This document shows, one piece after another, positions 1-5,925 of a DNA stretch of 5,928 nucleotides (the first letter of the stretch is position 1; every line of letters starts with the position of its first letter). The position numbers were made by a program, and so were the translations under genes. This DNA is from an uncultured Collinsella sp. Lineage in GTDB: Bacteria; Actinomycetota; Coriobacteriia; Coriobacteriales; Coriobacteriaceae. The stretch lies in the NCBI GenBank assembly GCA_900555225.1, contig USKL01000106.1:1-5928 (forward strand), given 5' to 3'. The notes beneath the pieces were generated by a model that was not told the DNA's origin, did not search any database, and was given only the letters and a program-made list of their open reading frames with translations.

Positions 1-452
1 CCGGCGGCCTTGGTTTTGGTGCGCTGACGGCGTGGTTTGTGCTCGCCATCATGATCGTCCCTACCATCACCACGCTCACCATCGATGCTCTCAATTCCAT
101 TCCCATGGGCATTCGCGAGGCATCGTATGCCATGGGCGCCACAAAGTGGCAGACCATCTATAAGGTCGTGCTACCTGCCGCGAAGCTGGGTATCGTTGAT
201 GCCATCGTGCTGGGTATGGGCCGTGCCATCGGCGAGACCATGGCCGTGCTCATGGTCGTAGGTAACGCCCCGGTTATTCCCGACAGCATTGCGAGCCCCA
301 TCTCGACGCTCACGAGCCAGATTGCGCTCGACATGAGCTATTCCTCGGGTCTGCACCGCTCGGCGCTGTTCGGCATGGGTGTGGTCCTGTTTATCATCTC
401 CGCCACGCTGGTGGGTATCGTTCGTCTGATTTCCAAGAAGAAGAGGGGGTAG
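1..452 (+). CDS. pstC: Phosphate ABC transporter permease PstC, C-terminal part (5' end outside window)
   Basis: This is one of the two membrane subunits of the PstSCAB high-affinity phosphate importer, which moves periplasmic or extracellular orthophosphate delivered by PstS into the cytoplasm. Only the last 149 residues are present. The frame is open from base 3 to the TAG at 450-452, so the gene begins upstream of the window and the GTG at 39 is internal. The sequence shows the inner-membrane permease signature: an EAA-type cytoplasmic loop (EASYAMGATKWQ, then KVVLPAA) followed by the conserved GRAIGETMAV stretch at the next membrane helix. A final hydrophobic helix (FGMGVVLFIISATLVGIVRL) ends in a basic KKKRG tail, consistent with a cytoplasmic C-terminus. 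The EAA glutamate is intact here, unlike in pstA. Only 3 bases separate its stop from pstA, implying co-transcription and translational coupling. PstC rather than PstA is assigned by gene order and by the RAIGETMAV form; confidence is high. Confidence 0.93.
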   Translation, partial: GGLGFGALTAWFVLAIMIVPTITTLTIDALNSIPMGIREASYAMGATKWQTIYKVVLPAAKLGIVDAIVLGMGRAIGETMAVLMVVGNAPVIPDSIASPISTLTSQIALDMSYSSGLHRSALFGMGVVLFIISATLVGIVRLISKKKRG

Positions 453-455
453 GCT

Positions 456-1361
456 ATGTCCGATTCCGTTGACACGACGGTCGATACGACCTCGTCGCGC
501 GAGCGCATCAAGCGTGCCCTTTCCCACGGCAAGAAGGGCCGCATCAACAAGGACCTGTCCAACAAGATCATGCTTGGCGTGTTTCGTGCCGCTGCCTACA
601 TCACCACGCTGGTGCTGGTCGCTATCATCGCCTACGTGGTCATCAACGGCCTGCCACACATCTCGCTCGACTTTATCTTCGGTTGGCCCCAGGGCGTCAA
701 CGCCGAGGGCGGAATTTGGCCCACGATCGTCTCGACCGTCTATGTGACGGCGCTCGCCATGCTTATCTGCACGCCGATCGCTGTGCTGGCAGCCGTCTAT
801 CTGGCCGAGTACGCCAAGCAGGGCAAGGTCGTCGAGCTCATTCGCTACGCTGCTGACGCTTTGGCCTCGGTGCCCTCCATCGTTATGGGCCTGTTTGGCT
901 ACGCCTTGTTTGTCGAGGCTATGGGCCTGGGCCTTTCGATGGTCTCGGCCGCTCTGGCGCTCGCGCTCTTGATGCTTCCCATCGTCATGCGCACCACCGA
1001 AGAAGCCATTCGCGCCGTTCCGCGCTATATCCGTTGGGGCGCGTACGGCCTGGGCGCTACCAAGTGGCAGGTTGTCTCCAAGATCGTGCTTCCTTCTGCC
1101 TTTGGCCGTATTGCCACGGGCATCGTTCTCGCCATCGGCCGTGCCATTGGCGAGACCGCGGTGGTGCTCTATACCATGGGGCAGGCCATCAATCTACCTA
1201 TTTCGCCGCTCGATTCCGGCCGCCCCATGACGGTTCACCTGTATCTGCTTGCCAACGACGGCATCAACATGAACGCAGCCTACGGCACCGCGCTCTTGCT
1301 GATGGTGATCATTCTGGCCTTCAACCTGTTTGCGCGCTTCCTGTCGCGCAAGCGTCGCTAG
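456..1361 (+). CDS. pstA: Phosphate ABC transporter permease PstA
   Basis: This is the second transmembrane subunit of the PstSCAB phosphate importer, pairing with PstC to form the channel and docking on PstB. It has 301 residues, normal for the family. The ATG at 456 is preceded by a purine-rich AGAGGGGG ribosome-binding site overlapping the pstC stop. A hydrophilic, basic N-terminus (about residues 1-38) precedes roughly six hydrophobic segments near 39-63, 90-118, 137-155, 160-179, 218-240 and 274-296. The cytoplasmic coupling loop lies around residues 190-213, with GLGATKWQ and KIVLPSA clearly recognisable, followed by GRAIGETAVVLYT. The protein ends in a basic RKRR. An oddity is that the position normally holding the EAA glutamate reads R-W-G-A-Y (about residues 193-197), so tryptophan occupies the glutamate position. 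Gene order between pstC and pstB supports the call. Confidence 0.96.
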   Translation: MSDSVDTTVDTTSSRERIKRALSHGKKGRINKDLSNKIMLGVFRAAAYITTLVLVAIIAYVVINGLPHISLDFIFGWPQGVNAEGGIWPTIVSTVYVTALAMLICTPIAVLAAVYLAEYAKQGKVVELIRYAADALASVPSIVMGLFGYALFVEAMGLGLSMVSAALALALLMLPIVMRTTEEAIRAVPRYIRWGAYGLGATKWQVVSKIVLPSAFGRIATGIVLAIGRAIGETAVVLYTMGQAINLPISPLDSGRPMTVHLYLLANDGINMNAAYGTALLLMVIILAFNLFARFLSRKRR

Positions 1362-1363
1362 TT

Positions 1364-1369
1364 AAGGAG
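1364..1369 (+). promoter_or_regulatory. Ribosome-binding site of pstB
   Basis: AAGGAG lies 4 bases before the ATG at 1374, in the 12-base gap after the pstA stop. It is a near-perfect Shine-Dalgarno match and fixes the pstB start. Confidence 0.8.
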
Positions 1370-1373
1370 TCCC

Positions 1374-2175
<802 letters not shown>

Positions 2176-2177
<2 letters not shown>

Positions 2178-2203
2178 TCGGTGCGACTAGTCCCAAGCCG
2201 ATC
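2176..2203 (+). repeat. Inverted repeat across the pstB stop codon
   Basis: GATCGG (2176-2181) and CCGATC (2198-2203) form a 6-bp stem with a 16-base loop, starting inside the pstB stop codon. There is no following T-run, so this is not a standard terminator. It could be a weak attenuator or an mRNA 3'-end stabiliser between pstB and phoU, or chance. Confidence 0.3.
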
Positions 2204-2228
2204 GGATCTGGTCCGGTGCGTATTCACT

Positions 2229-2249
2229 GTGCGGGCGGCATGACCGCAC
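2229..2249 (+). repeat. Stem-loop just upstream of the phoU ribosome-binding site
   Basis: GTGCGG (2229-2234) pairs perfectly with CCGCAC (2244-2249) around a 9-base loop. A competing tighter hairpin, GCGG (2235-2238) with CCGC (2244-2247), shares the same right arm. The structure ends 10 bases before the phoU GGAG (2260-2263), so it could affect access to phoU translation or expression relative to pstB. No T-run follows, so termination is unlikely. Confidence 0.35.
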
Positions 2250-2269
2250 CCAACTGATTGGAGTGAACC

Positions 2270-3127
2270 ATGCGCAAACTGTTTTCCCGTCAGCTCATCG
2301 AGGCCCGTCACGAGATGCTGAGCATCTACGAGGCCGTCGATCTGGCCCTCCACGATGCCGTGAAGGCCTATGTGACCGACGACCGCAAGCTCGCCACCAA
2401 GACCAAGAAGCGCACGCTTTCGATTGACGCACGCTGCGCCAACCTGGAGGCCGTCTGCTACAACCTGATTGCCACGCAGTCACCGGTCGCCTCCGACTTC
2501 CGCTTGCTGCAGACGATCATCTACGTCGACTTTAACCTGCAGCGCATGACCGATAAGGTTCGCCAGATTTGCCGCGCCACGCGTCATATGATCAAGGCCG
2601 ACATCTCGCTGCCCAAGGAGCTTGTCGGCACGGTCGAGGCCGAGGCTGAGGCCGTCTACCAGGTACTGGGCTCTTCGCTTTCTGCGCTCGTCACCAACGA
2701 CATGTCCATCATCTGCAACTTGGCCGTCGAGGACGAGCCAGTGCACGCCGCCTACGAGAAGTTCTTCCGCACCTTTAACCGCATGGACACGGGCGATTTT
2801 ATGGACGACGACAGCAACTATGACGACCTGCGCCGCGCCATCATGGTATCGCGCTATCTCGATCGCATCGCCTCGATTTCCATCGATGCCGCCTGCCGTC
2901 TGACCTTCCTGTTGACCGGACAGCGTATGACTGCCGGTGATATCGCCTGCACTGATGAGGATGAGCTCGAGAGCATGCGCGTGCCTTCGGGCGAGGGTGT
3001 TATCATGAGGCCCGCCGTCGATGCACGCTACGTTGCCAAGGTGCCCGTTAACGAGGTCAGCGAGGGTCTTCGCTACCTGCTCGATCATCTTGAGGATGAG
3101 GACGATGGCGAGGACGACGAGGAGTAA
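2270..3127 (+). CDS. phoU: PhoU-family phosphate signalling/transport regulator, divergent and C-terminally extended
   Basis: PhoU proteins are cytoplasmic helical dimers that restrain Pst transport and relay phosphate sufficiency to a sensor kinase. The ATG at 2270 follows GGAG (2260-2263) with 6 bases between. Domain 1 is recognised by LFSRQLIEARHEML at the N-terminus and SPVASDFRLLQ (71-81), matching the PvAsDLR hallmark. Domain 2 contains SRYLDRIASISIDAA (194-208), matching the RYLERIGDHA hallmark. Both metal-binding ExxxD motifs are altered: the first reads Q91-R-M-T-D95 and the second D198-R-I-A-S202. At 285 residues it is about 60 longer than usual. The extra C-terminus (about 218-285) ends in an acidic run with 10 of 11 residues Asp or Glu (275-285). 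It follows pstB by 92 bases, as phoU usually does. The family call is secure. Whether it binds metal or regulates in the standard way is uncertain. Confidence 0.92.
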   Translation: MRKLFSRQLIEARHEMLSIYEAVDLALHDAVKAYVTDDRKLATKTKKRTLSIDARCANLEAVCYNLIATQSPVASDFRLLQTIIYVDFNLQRMTDKVRQICRATRHMIKADISLPKELVGTVEAEAEAVYQVLGSSLSALVTNDMSIICNLAVEDEPVHAAYEKFFRTFNRMDTGDFMDDDSNYDDLRRAIMVSRYLDRIASISIDAACRLTFLLTGQRMTAGDIACTDEDELESMRVPSGEGVIMRPAVDARYVAKVPVNEVSEGLRYLLDHLEDEDDGEDDEE

Positions 3128-3164
3128 GTAACCCCGTTCGTCGAAAGATTGTAAATACCTAAGT

Positions 3165-3196
3165 GAGCGCGGCCTTGCACATGCGGGGCCGCGCTC
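3165..3196 (+). terminator. GC-rich perfect hairpin after phoU, probable terminator
   Basis: GAGCGCGGCC (3165-3174) and GGCCGCGCTC (3187-3196) form a perfect 10-bp stem with a 12-base loop, starting 38 bases after the phoU stop. The following bases (TTGCGTT) are only modestly T-rich, so it is weaker than a textbook rho-independent terminator. Its position between two functionally different gene sets supports partial or full termination of the phosphate operon. The stem lacks a T-run on the minus strand too. Confidence 0.55.
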
Positions 3197-3232
3197 TTGC
3201 GTTAGCATGGGACTACTTGTTTGGCTGTCAGC

Positions 3233-3237
3233 GGAGG
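3233..3237 (+). promoter_or_regulatory. Ribosome-binding site that fixes the yggS start
   Basis: GGAGG lies 9 bases before the ATG at 3247. It selects this ATG over an in-frame GTG at 3163, which would place the start within 2 bases of the terminator-like hairpin and has no comparable site. Confidence 0.75.
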
Positions 3238-3246
3238 CGATTGGCA

Positions 3247-3984
3247 ATGGATAACTATTTGGACTTGATGCGCGCTCGCCGCGAGCAGATTCTGGAACGT
3301 TTTTATGCGGCGCTCGATCGCGCGGGCCGTCCCCACGACGCCGCGAGCCTCATTGCCGTGTCCAAGACCGTTGGTGTCGATGAGACCGTTGCCGCCATCC
3401 AGGCGGGGTATCGCCATTTTGCCGAGAACCGCCCGCAGGAGCTGGTTCGCAAGCTCACGGGTCTGGCGGAGCATCCGGAGCTGCCCGAGGTGCGCTTCGA
3501 TATGATCGGCAACCTGCAGACCAATAAGATCAATGCGGTGCTGGGCTCAGCCGAGCTGATTCACTCGGTGGGTTCGCTGCATCTGGCGCAGGCGATCTCG
3601 AGCCGTGCTGTTCGCAAGATTGAGGCAGGCGAGCTCGTCGGCCCCCAGCGTGTGCTCATTGAGGTCAATGTGAGTGGTGAGGAGTCGAAGGGAGGCTTTT
3701 CACCCGATGGGATTCGCGCCGCCGCGGGTGAGCTTGCAGAACTTGAGGGAATTTGCGTACAGGGGCTTATGACTATGGCGCCCCGGGGGAATAAGGATGT
3801 GGCACGCCGCACCTTTGCGGGGCTTCGTGAGCTGAGGGATGAGCTGGAGGCGGCGCATCCCGATTTGAACCTGCCTGAGCTTTCCTGCGGTATGAGCGAG
3901 GACTTTGAGTCTGCCCTTGAGGAGGGCTCTACGCTCGTTCGCCTGGGCAGGGTAGTATTTAGCCCGGAGTTTGCAGTAAAATAA
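3247..3984 (+). CDS. yggS: YggS/YlmE-family pyridoxal phosphate-binding homeostasis protein
   Basis: This is a cytoplasmic single-domain TIM-barrel protein of the YggS/YlmE/PROSC family. Members bind pyridoxal 5'-phosphate and help control the free PLP pool and amino/keto acid balance; no enzymatic activity is firmly established. The protein is 245 residues, standard for the family. Visible landmarks are IAVSKT with the expected PLP-binding Lys40, the AGYRHFAENRPQE segment (53-65), IGNLQTNK (87-94), IHSVGS (105-110), VNVSGEESKGGFSP (140-153), LMTMAP (174-179), and the phosphate-binding end CGMSEDFESALEEGSTLVRLG (214-234, including Arg232). A small oddity is FDMIGNLQ where the family usually has HFIG-LQ. 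The start at 3247 is chosen because of GGAGG at 3233-3237. It heads a ylmE-sepF-ylmG-divIVA set as in Bacillus and many Gram-positives, where ylmE lies in the division cluster without a proven division role. No convincing promoter is visible upstream. Confidence 0.94.
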   Translation: MDNYLDLMRARREQILERFYAALDRAGRPHDAASLIAVSKTVGVDETVAAIQAGYRHFAENRPQELVRKLTGLAEHPELPEVRFDMIGNLQTNKINAVLGSAELIHSVGSLHLAQAISSRAVRKIEAGELVGPQRVLIEVNVSGEESKGGFSPDGIRAAAGELAELEGICVQGLMTMAPRGNKDVARRTFAGLRELRDELEAAHPDLNLPELSCGMSEDFESALEEGSTLVRLGRVVFSPEFAVK

Positions 3985-4031
3985 GGCTCTGAAGTGCGCA
4001 CTGATTATCGGGGCGCCTGCACTAAACCGCG

Positions 4032-4037
4032 AGAGGA
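4032..4037 (+). promoter_or_regulatory. Ribosome-binding site that fixes the sepF start
   Basis: AGAGGA lies 7 bases before the ATG at 4045. The encoded N-terminus MGFLDEIKNKM is the expected SepF membrane-binding helix, so the ATG is preferred over the in-frame upstream GTG at 3994. Confidence 0.75.
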
Positions 4038-4044
4038 CACAACC

Positions 4045-4767
4045 ATGGGCTTCCTTGACGAGATTAAAAATAAGATGCACCTGGGCGGCCAGCAGGGTTA
4101 CGACCAGGGTTATGGCCAGGACGACGACTACGGCTACGATGACGGCTACGACGATGGCTATCAGGGCAACGGCTACAGTGGTGCTTCGGGCGAGGGCTTC
4201 TACACCCAAGACGAGCCGAGCAACGGCCTGCTTGGCCAGACGCGCCGCGGTGAAGCTGAGTCGGTTGCCGTGTATACGCGCTCCGGTCAGCTGGTCGGCG
4301 ATGACTCCCGCCATGCCACGACGTATAACCCGCCTTCGCGCTCGCAGGACAGTGTTGCGAGCGGTTATCGTCCTGGTGCCTATGACACGCCGTCGAGCTA
4401 CGCCGAGAATACCCGCGCCCGTGCCGCCGCTGCACCCGCGCCTGCACCGAGCGATGCCTCGGCCTATGCGAGCAATATCATCAACGCCACGCCGCAGCTG
4501 CCGGCCTATGTCCTGCGCCCCGAGAGCTATGACGACGTGGAGACCGTGGTGCGCCGCGTTCGCACCAAGCAGCCTGTCGCACTGATTTTTGTGGGCGTAC
4601 GCACCGAAGTTGCCAAGCGCGTCTTGGACTTCTCTTACGGCTTTGCCTGCGGTCTGGGTGCCACGGTCAAGGAGGTGGGCGACCGCGTGTTCATGGTGCT
4701 GCCCGCCGGTTGCGAGGTCAAAGATTCCGATCTCAAGAAGCTTCGTGCCGACGGCTACCTTAAGTAA
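4045..4767 (+). CDS. sepF: Cell division protein SepF
   Basis: SepF anchors FtsZ to the membrane and helps organise the septal ring in Gram-positive bacteria. The 240-residue product has the expected three parts. The N-terminal helix MGFLDEIKNKMHL is amphipathic and membrane-targeting. A long linker (about 14-150) is disordered-looking and low in complexity. The C-terminal SepF domain (about 151-227) contains LPAYVLRPESYDDVETVVRR, then KRVLDFSYGFACGLGATVKEV and RVFMVLPAGCEV, matching the family's RP-x-S/F-D, R-x-x-DF-x-x-G and vFl-x-P pattern. The usual VIVNL strand reads VALIFVGV, so the domain is divergent. The linker includes a Gly/Tyr/Asp-rich tract with seven tyrosines in residues 19-44 and an Ala/Pro run near 126-136. 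A 60-base gap follows yggS. Its stop (TAA 4765-4767) is in frame with the downstream yggT. The start is set by AGAGGA and the conserved N-terminal helix. Confidence 0.93.
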   Translation: MGFLDEIKNKMHLGGQQGYDQGYGQDDDYGYDDGYDDGYQGNGYSGASGEGFYTQDEPSNGLLGQTRRGEAESVAVYTRSGQLVGDDSRHATTYNPPSRSQDSVASGYRPGAYDTPSSYAENTRARAAAAPAPAPSDASAYASNIINATPQLPAYVLRPESYDDVETVVRRVRTKQPVALIFVGVRTEVAKRVLDFSYGFACGLGATVKEVGDRVFMVLPAGCEVKDSDLKKLRADGYLK

Positions 4768-4776
4768 AGACAAGAC

Positions 4777-4782
4777 GAGGAG
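4777..4782 (+). promoter_or_regulatory. Ribosome-binding site of yggT pointing to a non-standard ATC start
   Basis: GAGGAG starts 9 bases after the sepF stop. Six bases later the reading frame has ATC-AAC-ATC-TAC at 4789. Spacing and strength are ideal for initiation at 4789, yet no ATG, GTG or TTG is present there. Confidence 0.7.
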
Positions 4783-4788
4783 ATTCCC

Positions 4789-5070
4789 ATCAACATCTAC
4801 ACTATCGTCCAGCTGGTCAACACGCTGTTCAACTTCTATTCCACGCTCATTGTCGTCTACTGCTTTATGACGTGGATTCCCATGAAGCAGGGTGGTTTGC
4901 TTCAGGATATTGCCGCGGTGCTTGATAGCGTGTGCGGTCCGTGGCTCAACCTGTTCCGTCGTTTCATCCCGCCGATGGGCGGTATCGATTTTTCGCCGGT
5001 CGTTGCGATTATTGCGTTGCAGTTGGTGCAGAGGCTGGTTCTGCAGCTTCTTATAGGTATACTCGTGTAG
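4789..5070 (+). CDS. yggT: YggT/YlmG-family small membrane protein, apparent ATC start
   Basis: YggT/YlmG proteins are small two-helix membrane proteins near division genes in many bacteria and in plastids; their exact role is not settled, though links to division, nucleoid or membrane assembly have been proposed. From 4789 the product is 93 residues, standard length. Helix 1 spans about residues 5-29 (TIVQLVNTLFNF onward). The middle has the family core GPWLNLFRRFIPPMGGIDFSP (50-70), and helix 2 runs from about 71 to 93 and ends the protein. The first ATG in frame is at 4867 (residue 27), which would delete helix 1, so a start there is implausible. The ribosome-binding site GAGGAG (4777-4782) is spaced for codon 4789, which is ATC. 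Translated with Met it would begin M-N-I-Y-T-I-V, a family-like N-terminus. Either ATC is used, or an ATG has been changed by mutation or sequence error, or expression depends on sepF. The frame stays open back to the sepF TAA. Confidence 0.85.
   Translation: MNIYTIVQLVNTLFNFYSTLIVVYCFMTWIPMKQGGLLQDIAAVLDSVCGPWLNLFRRFIPPMGGIDFSPVVAIIALQLVQRLVLQLLIGILV
5058..5063 (+). promoter_or_regulatory. Possible -10 element ahead of divIVA
   Basis: TATACT, one base off TATAAT, lies inside the 3' end of yggT, 68 bases before the divIVA start. No good -35 hexamer is found 16-18 bases upstream (best around CTGGTT at 5035-5040). It is offered as a weak candidate for an internal divIVA promoter. Confidence 0.25.
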
Positions 5071-5118
5071 AACTGACTTAGTAACTTACGTCGGGCGTGT
5101 AGCGCCGAGGCGATGAAA

Positions 5119-5124
5119 AAGGAG
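5119..5124 (+). promoter_or_regulatory. Ribosome-binding site of divIVA
   Basis: AAGGAG, preceded by further A residues, lies 7 bases before the ATG at 5132. It is the strongest ribosome-binding site in the window, in keeping with abundant DivIVA synthesis. Confidence 0.8.
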
Positions 5125-5131
5125 ACTTGTT

Positions 5132-5806
5132 ATGGCTATTACCCCTGCAGACATCCAGGCTCAGACTTTCTCTGAGGCCAAGCGTGGCTACGATCCTGCT
5201 GAGGTCGACGTCTTCTTGGAGACGCTGTCCTCCGAGGTTGACGCTATGCTCGCTAAGATCGTCGACCTTAAGGGTCGCCTGACTGCTACCGAGCAGCAGC
5301 TTGCCGATGCGCAGGCTCAGCTTGCCCAAGCTCAGGATGCCACCGCCCAGGCCGTTCCTGCCGCCCCCGTGGCTGCTCCCGCCCCTGACTTCTCCGCTCA
5401 GGAGCGCCAGATTTCCGCTGCCCTGATCGCTGCCCAGCAGACCGCTGAGACCATCGTCAACGATGCCAACGAGAACGCTGAGCGTATCCGCAACGAGGCT
5501 GACGCCAAGGCCCGCGAGGTTATCCGCCAGGCTCTGACCGAGAAGCAGGCCGAGCTCGAGGAGATCGATCGTCTCAAGGCTTCCCGTGAGGAGTTCAAGG
5601 CAGAGTATCTCAAGCTCATCCAGCACTTCATGGACGATGCCCAGAATTCCTTCCCGGCCGATCTGATGGCCTCCACGCCGGTCGGTTCTGCCGCTTCTCC
5701 TGCAGTGACTGTTCCCGCCGAGCCGCTGCCCGTCGCTGACCCGGTTGTCCCCGTGGCCGATCCCTTCGCCCCGATCGACAACTTTGCTGCCGACGACCTG
5801 GACTAA
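5132..5806 (+). CDS. divIVA: DivIVA-domain cell division/polarity protein
   Basis: DivIVA is a cytoplasmic coiled-coil scaffold that recognises negatively curved membrane at poles and septa and recruits division, growth or chromosome-segregation partners. The 224-residue product begins with the conserved lipid-binding domain MAITPADIQAQTFSEAKRGY followed by DPAEVDVFLETL (residues 1-32). The RGYDPAEVD core is diagnostic. A first coiled coil runs to about residue 72 and ends in a Gln/Ala-rich stretch. A Pro/Ala linker spans about 74-86. A second, longer charged coiled coil spans about 88-168. The tail (about 172-224) is Pro/Ala/Val-rich, contains PVADP twice (200-204 and 207-211) and ends acidic (DDLD). 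Position 17, phenylalanine in the Bacillus subtilis protein, is lysine here, resembling the KRGY form of actinobacterial Wag31. It follows yggT by 61 bases and ends at a strong terminator. No ylmH gene lies between them. Confidence 0.95.
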   Translation: MAITPADIQAQTFSEAKRGYDPAEVDVFLETLSSEVDAMLAKIVDLKGRLTATEQQLADAQAQLAQAQDATAQAVPAAPVAAPAPDFSAQERQISAALIAAQQTAETIVNDANENAERIRNEADAKAREVIRQALTEKQAELEEIDRLKASREEFKAEYLKLIQHFMDDAQNSFPADLMASTPVGSAASPAVTVPAEPLPVADPVVPVADPFAPIDNFAADDLD

Positions 5807-5832
5807 CATTCGGCCTACAATTTAGTGCCTAG

Positions 5833-5862
5833 AAAGGACCCGCAGCTTGCGGGTCCTTTTTT
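5833..5862 (+). terminator. Strong rho-independent terminator of divIVA
   Basis: AAAGGACCCGCA (5833-5844) and TGCGGGTCCTTT (5848-5859) form a perfect 12-bp stem with a 3-base loop. Six T residues (5857-5862) overlap the right arm. It lies 26 bases after the divIVA stop and closes the division gene cluster. Confidence 0.93.
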
Positions 5863-5887
5863 ATGACTGTGCCGGAGTGCGTAACAT

Positions 5888-5925
5888 AAAAAACCGAGCC
5901 CTGCACATAATGGCGCAGAACTCGG
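5888..5925 (-). terminator. Rho-independent terminator on the minus strand for a convergent gene outside the window
   Basis: Read on the minus strand, CCGAGTTCTGC and GCAGGGCTCGG form an 11-bp stem with a 10-base loop, followed by six T residues (the A-run at 5888-5893 on the plus strand). Two of the pairs are G-U wobbles in minus-strand RNA but would be C-A mismatches in plus-strand RNA, which assigns the orientation. It implies a minus-strand gene ending just right of base 5928. Confidence 0.82.

Noticed and set aside
39..41. GTG at 39 as a gene start
   Set aside because: The same frame is open to the window edge and encodes PstC-like membrane sequence, so this is an internal valine codon.
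3163..3246. In-frame GTG at 3163 as an extended yggS start
   Set aside because: It would encode 28 extra residues across a terminator-like hairpin, has no ribosome-binding site, and the family N-terminus begins near the ATG at 3247, which has GGAGG upstream.
3128..3246. Promoter for yggS in the phoU-yggS spacer (TAAATA near 3152, TTGCGT near 3197)
   Set aside because: No -35/-10 pair with 16-18 base spacing could be assembled from these hexamers.
2480..3247. Minus-strand open frame opposite phoU
   Set aside because: There are no family features and it is fully antisense to phoU. It is explained by codon bias.
3994..4044. In-frame GTG at 3994 as an extended sepF start
   Set aside because: It would bury the conserved MGFLDEIKNKM membrane helix inside the protein and lacks a suitable ribosome-binding site.
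3700..4773. Long open frame (357 codons) on the minus strand opposite yggS and sepF
   Set aside because: It lies antisense to two well-recognised genes, has no recognisable domain, and runs of Val/Ala/Ile and Arg arise from complementing the GYD-rich sepF linker. It is a shadow of GC-biased codons.
4867..4869. ATG at 4867 as the yggT start
   Set aside because: It would give a 67-residue product missing the first membrane helix, and there is no Shine-Dalgarno sequence just upstream. The ribosome-binding site is at 4777-4782 instead.
5132..5151. Lys17 in DivIVA in place of the membrane-inserting Phe17 of Bacillus subtilis as a novelty
   Set aside because: KRGY forms are known in actinobacterial Wag31-type DivIVA, so this is a lineage variant and not notable by itself.
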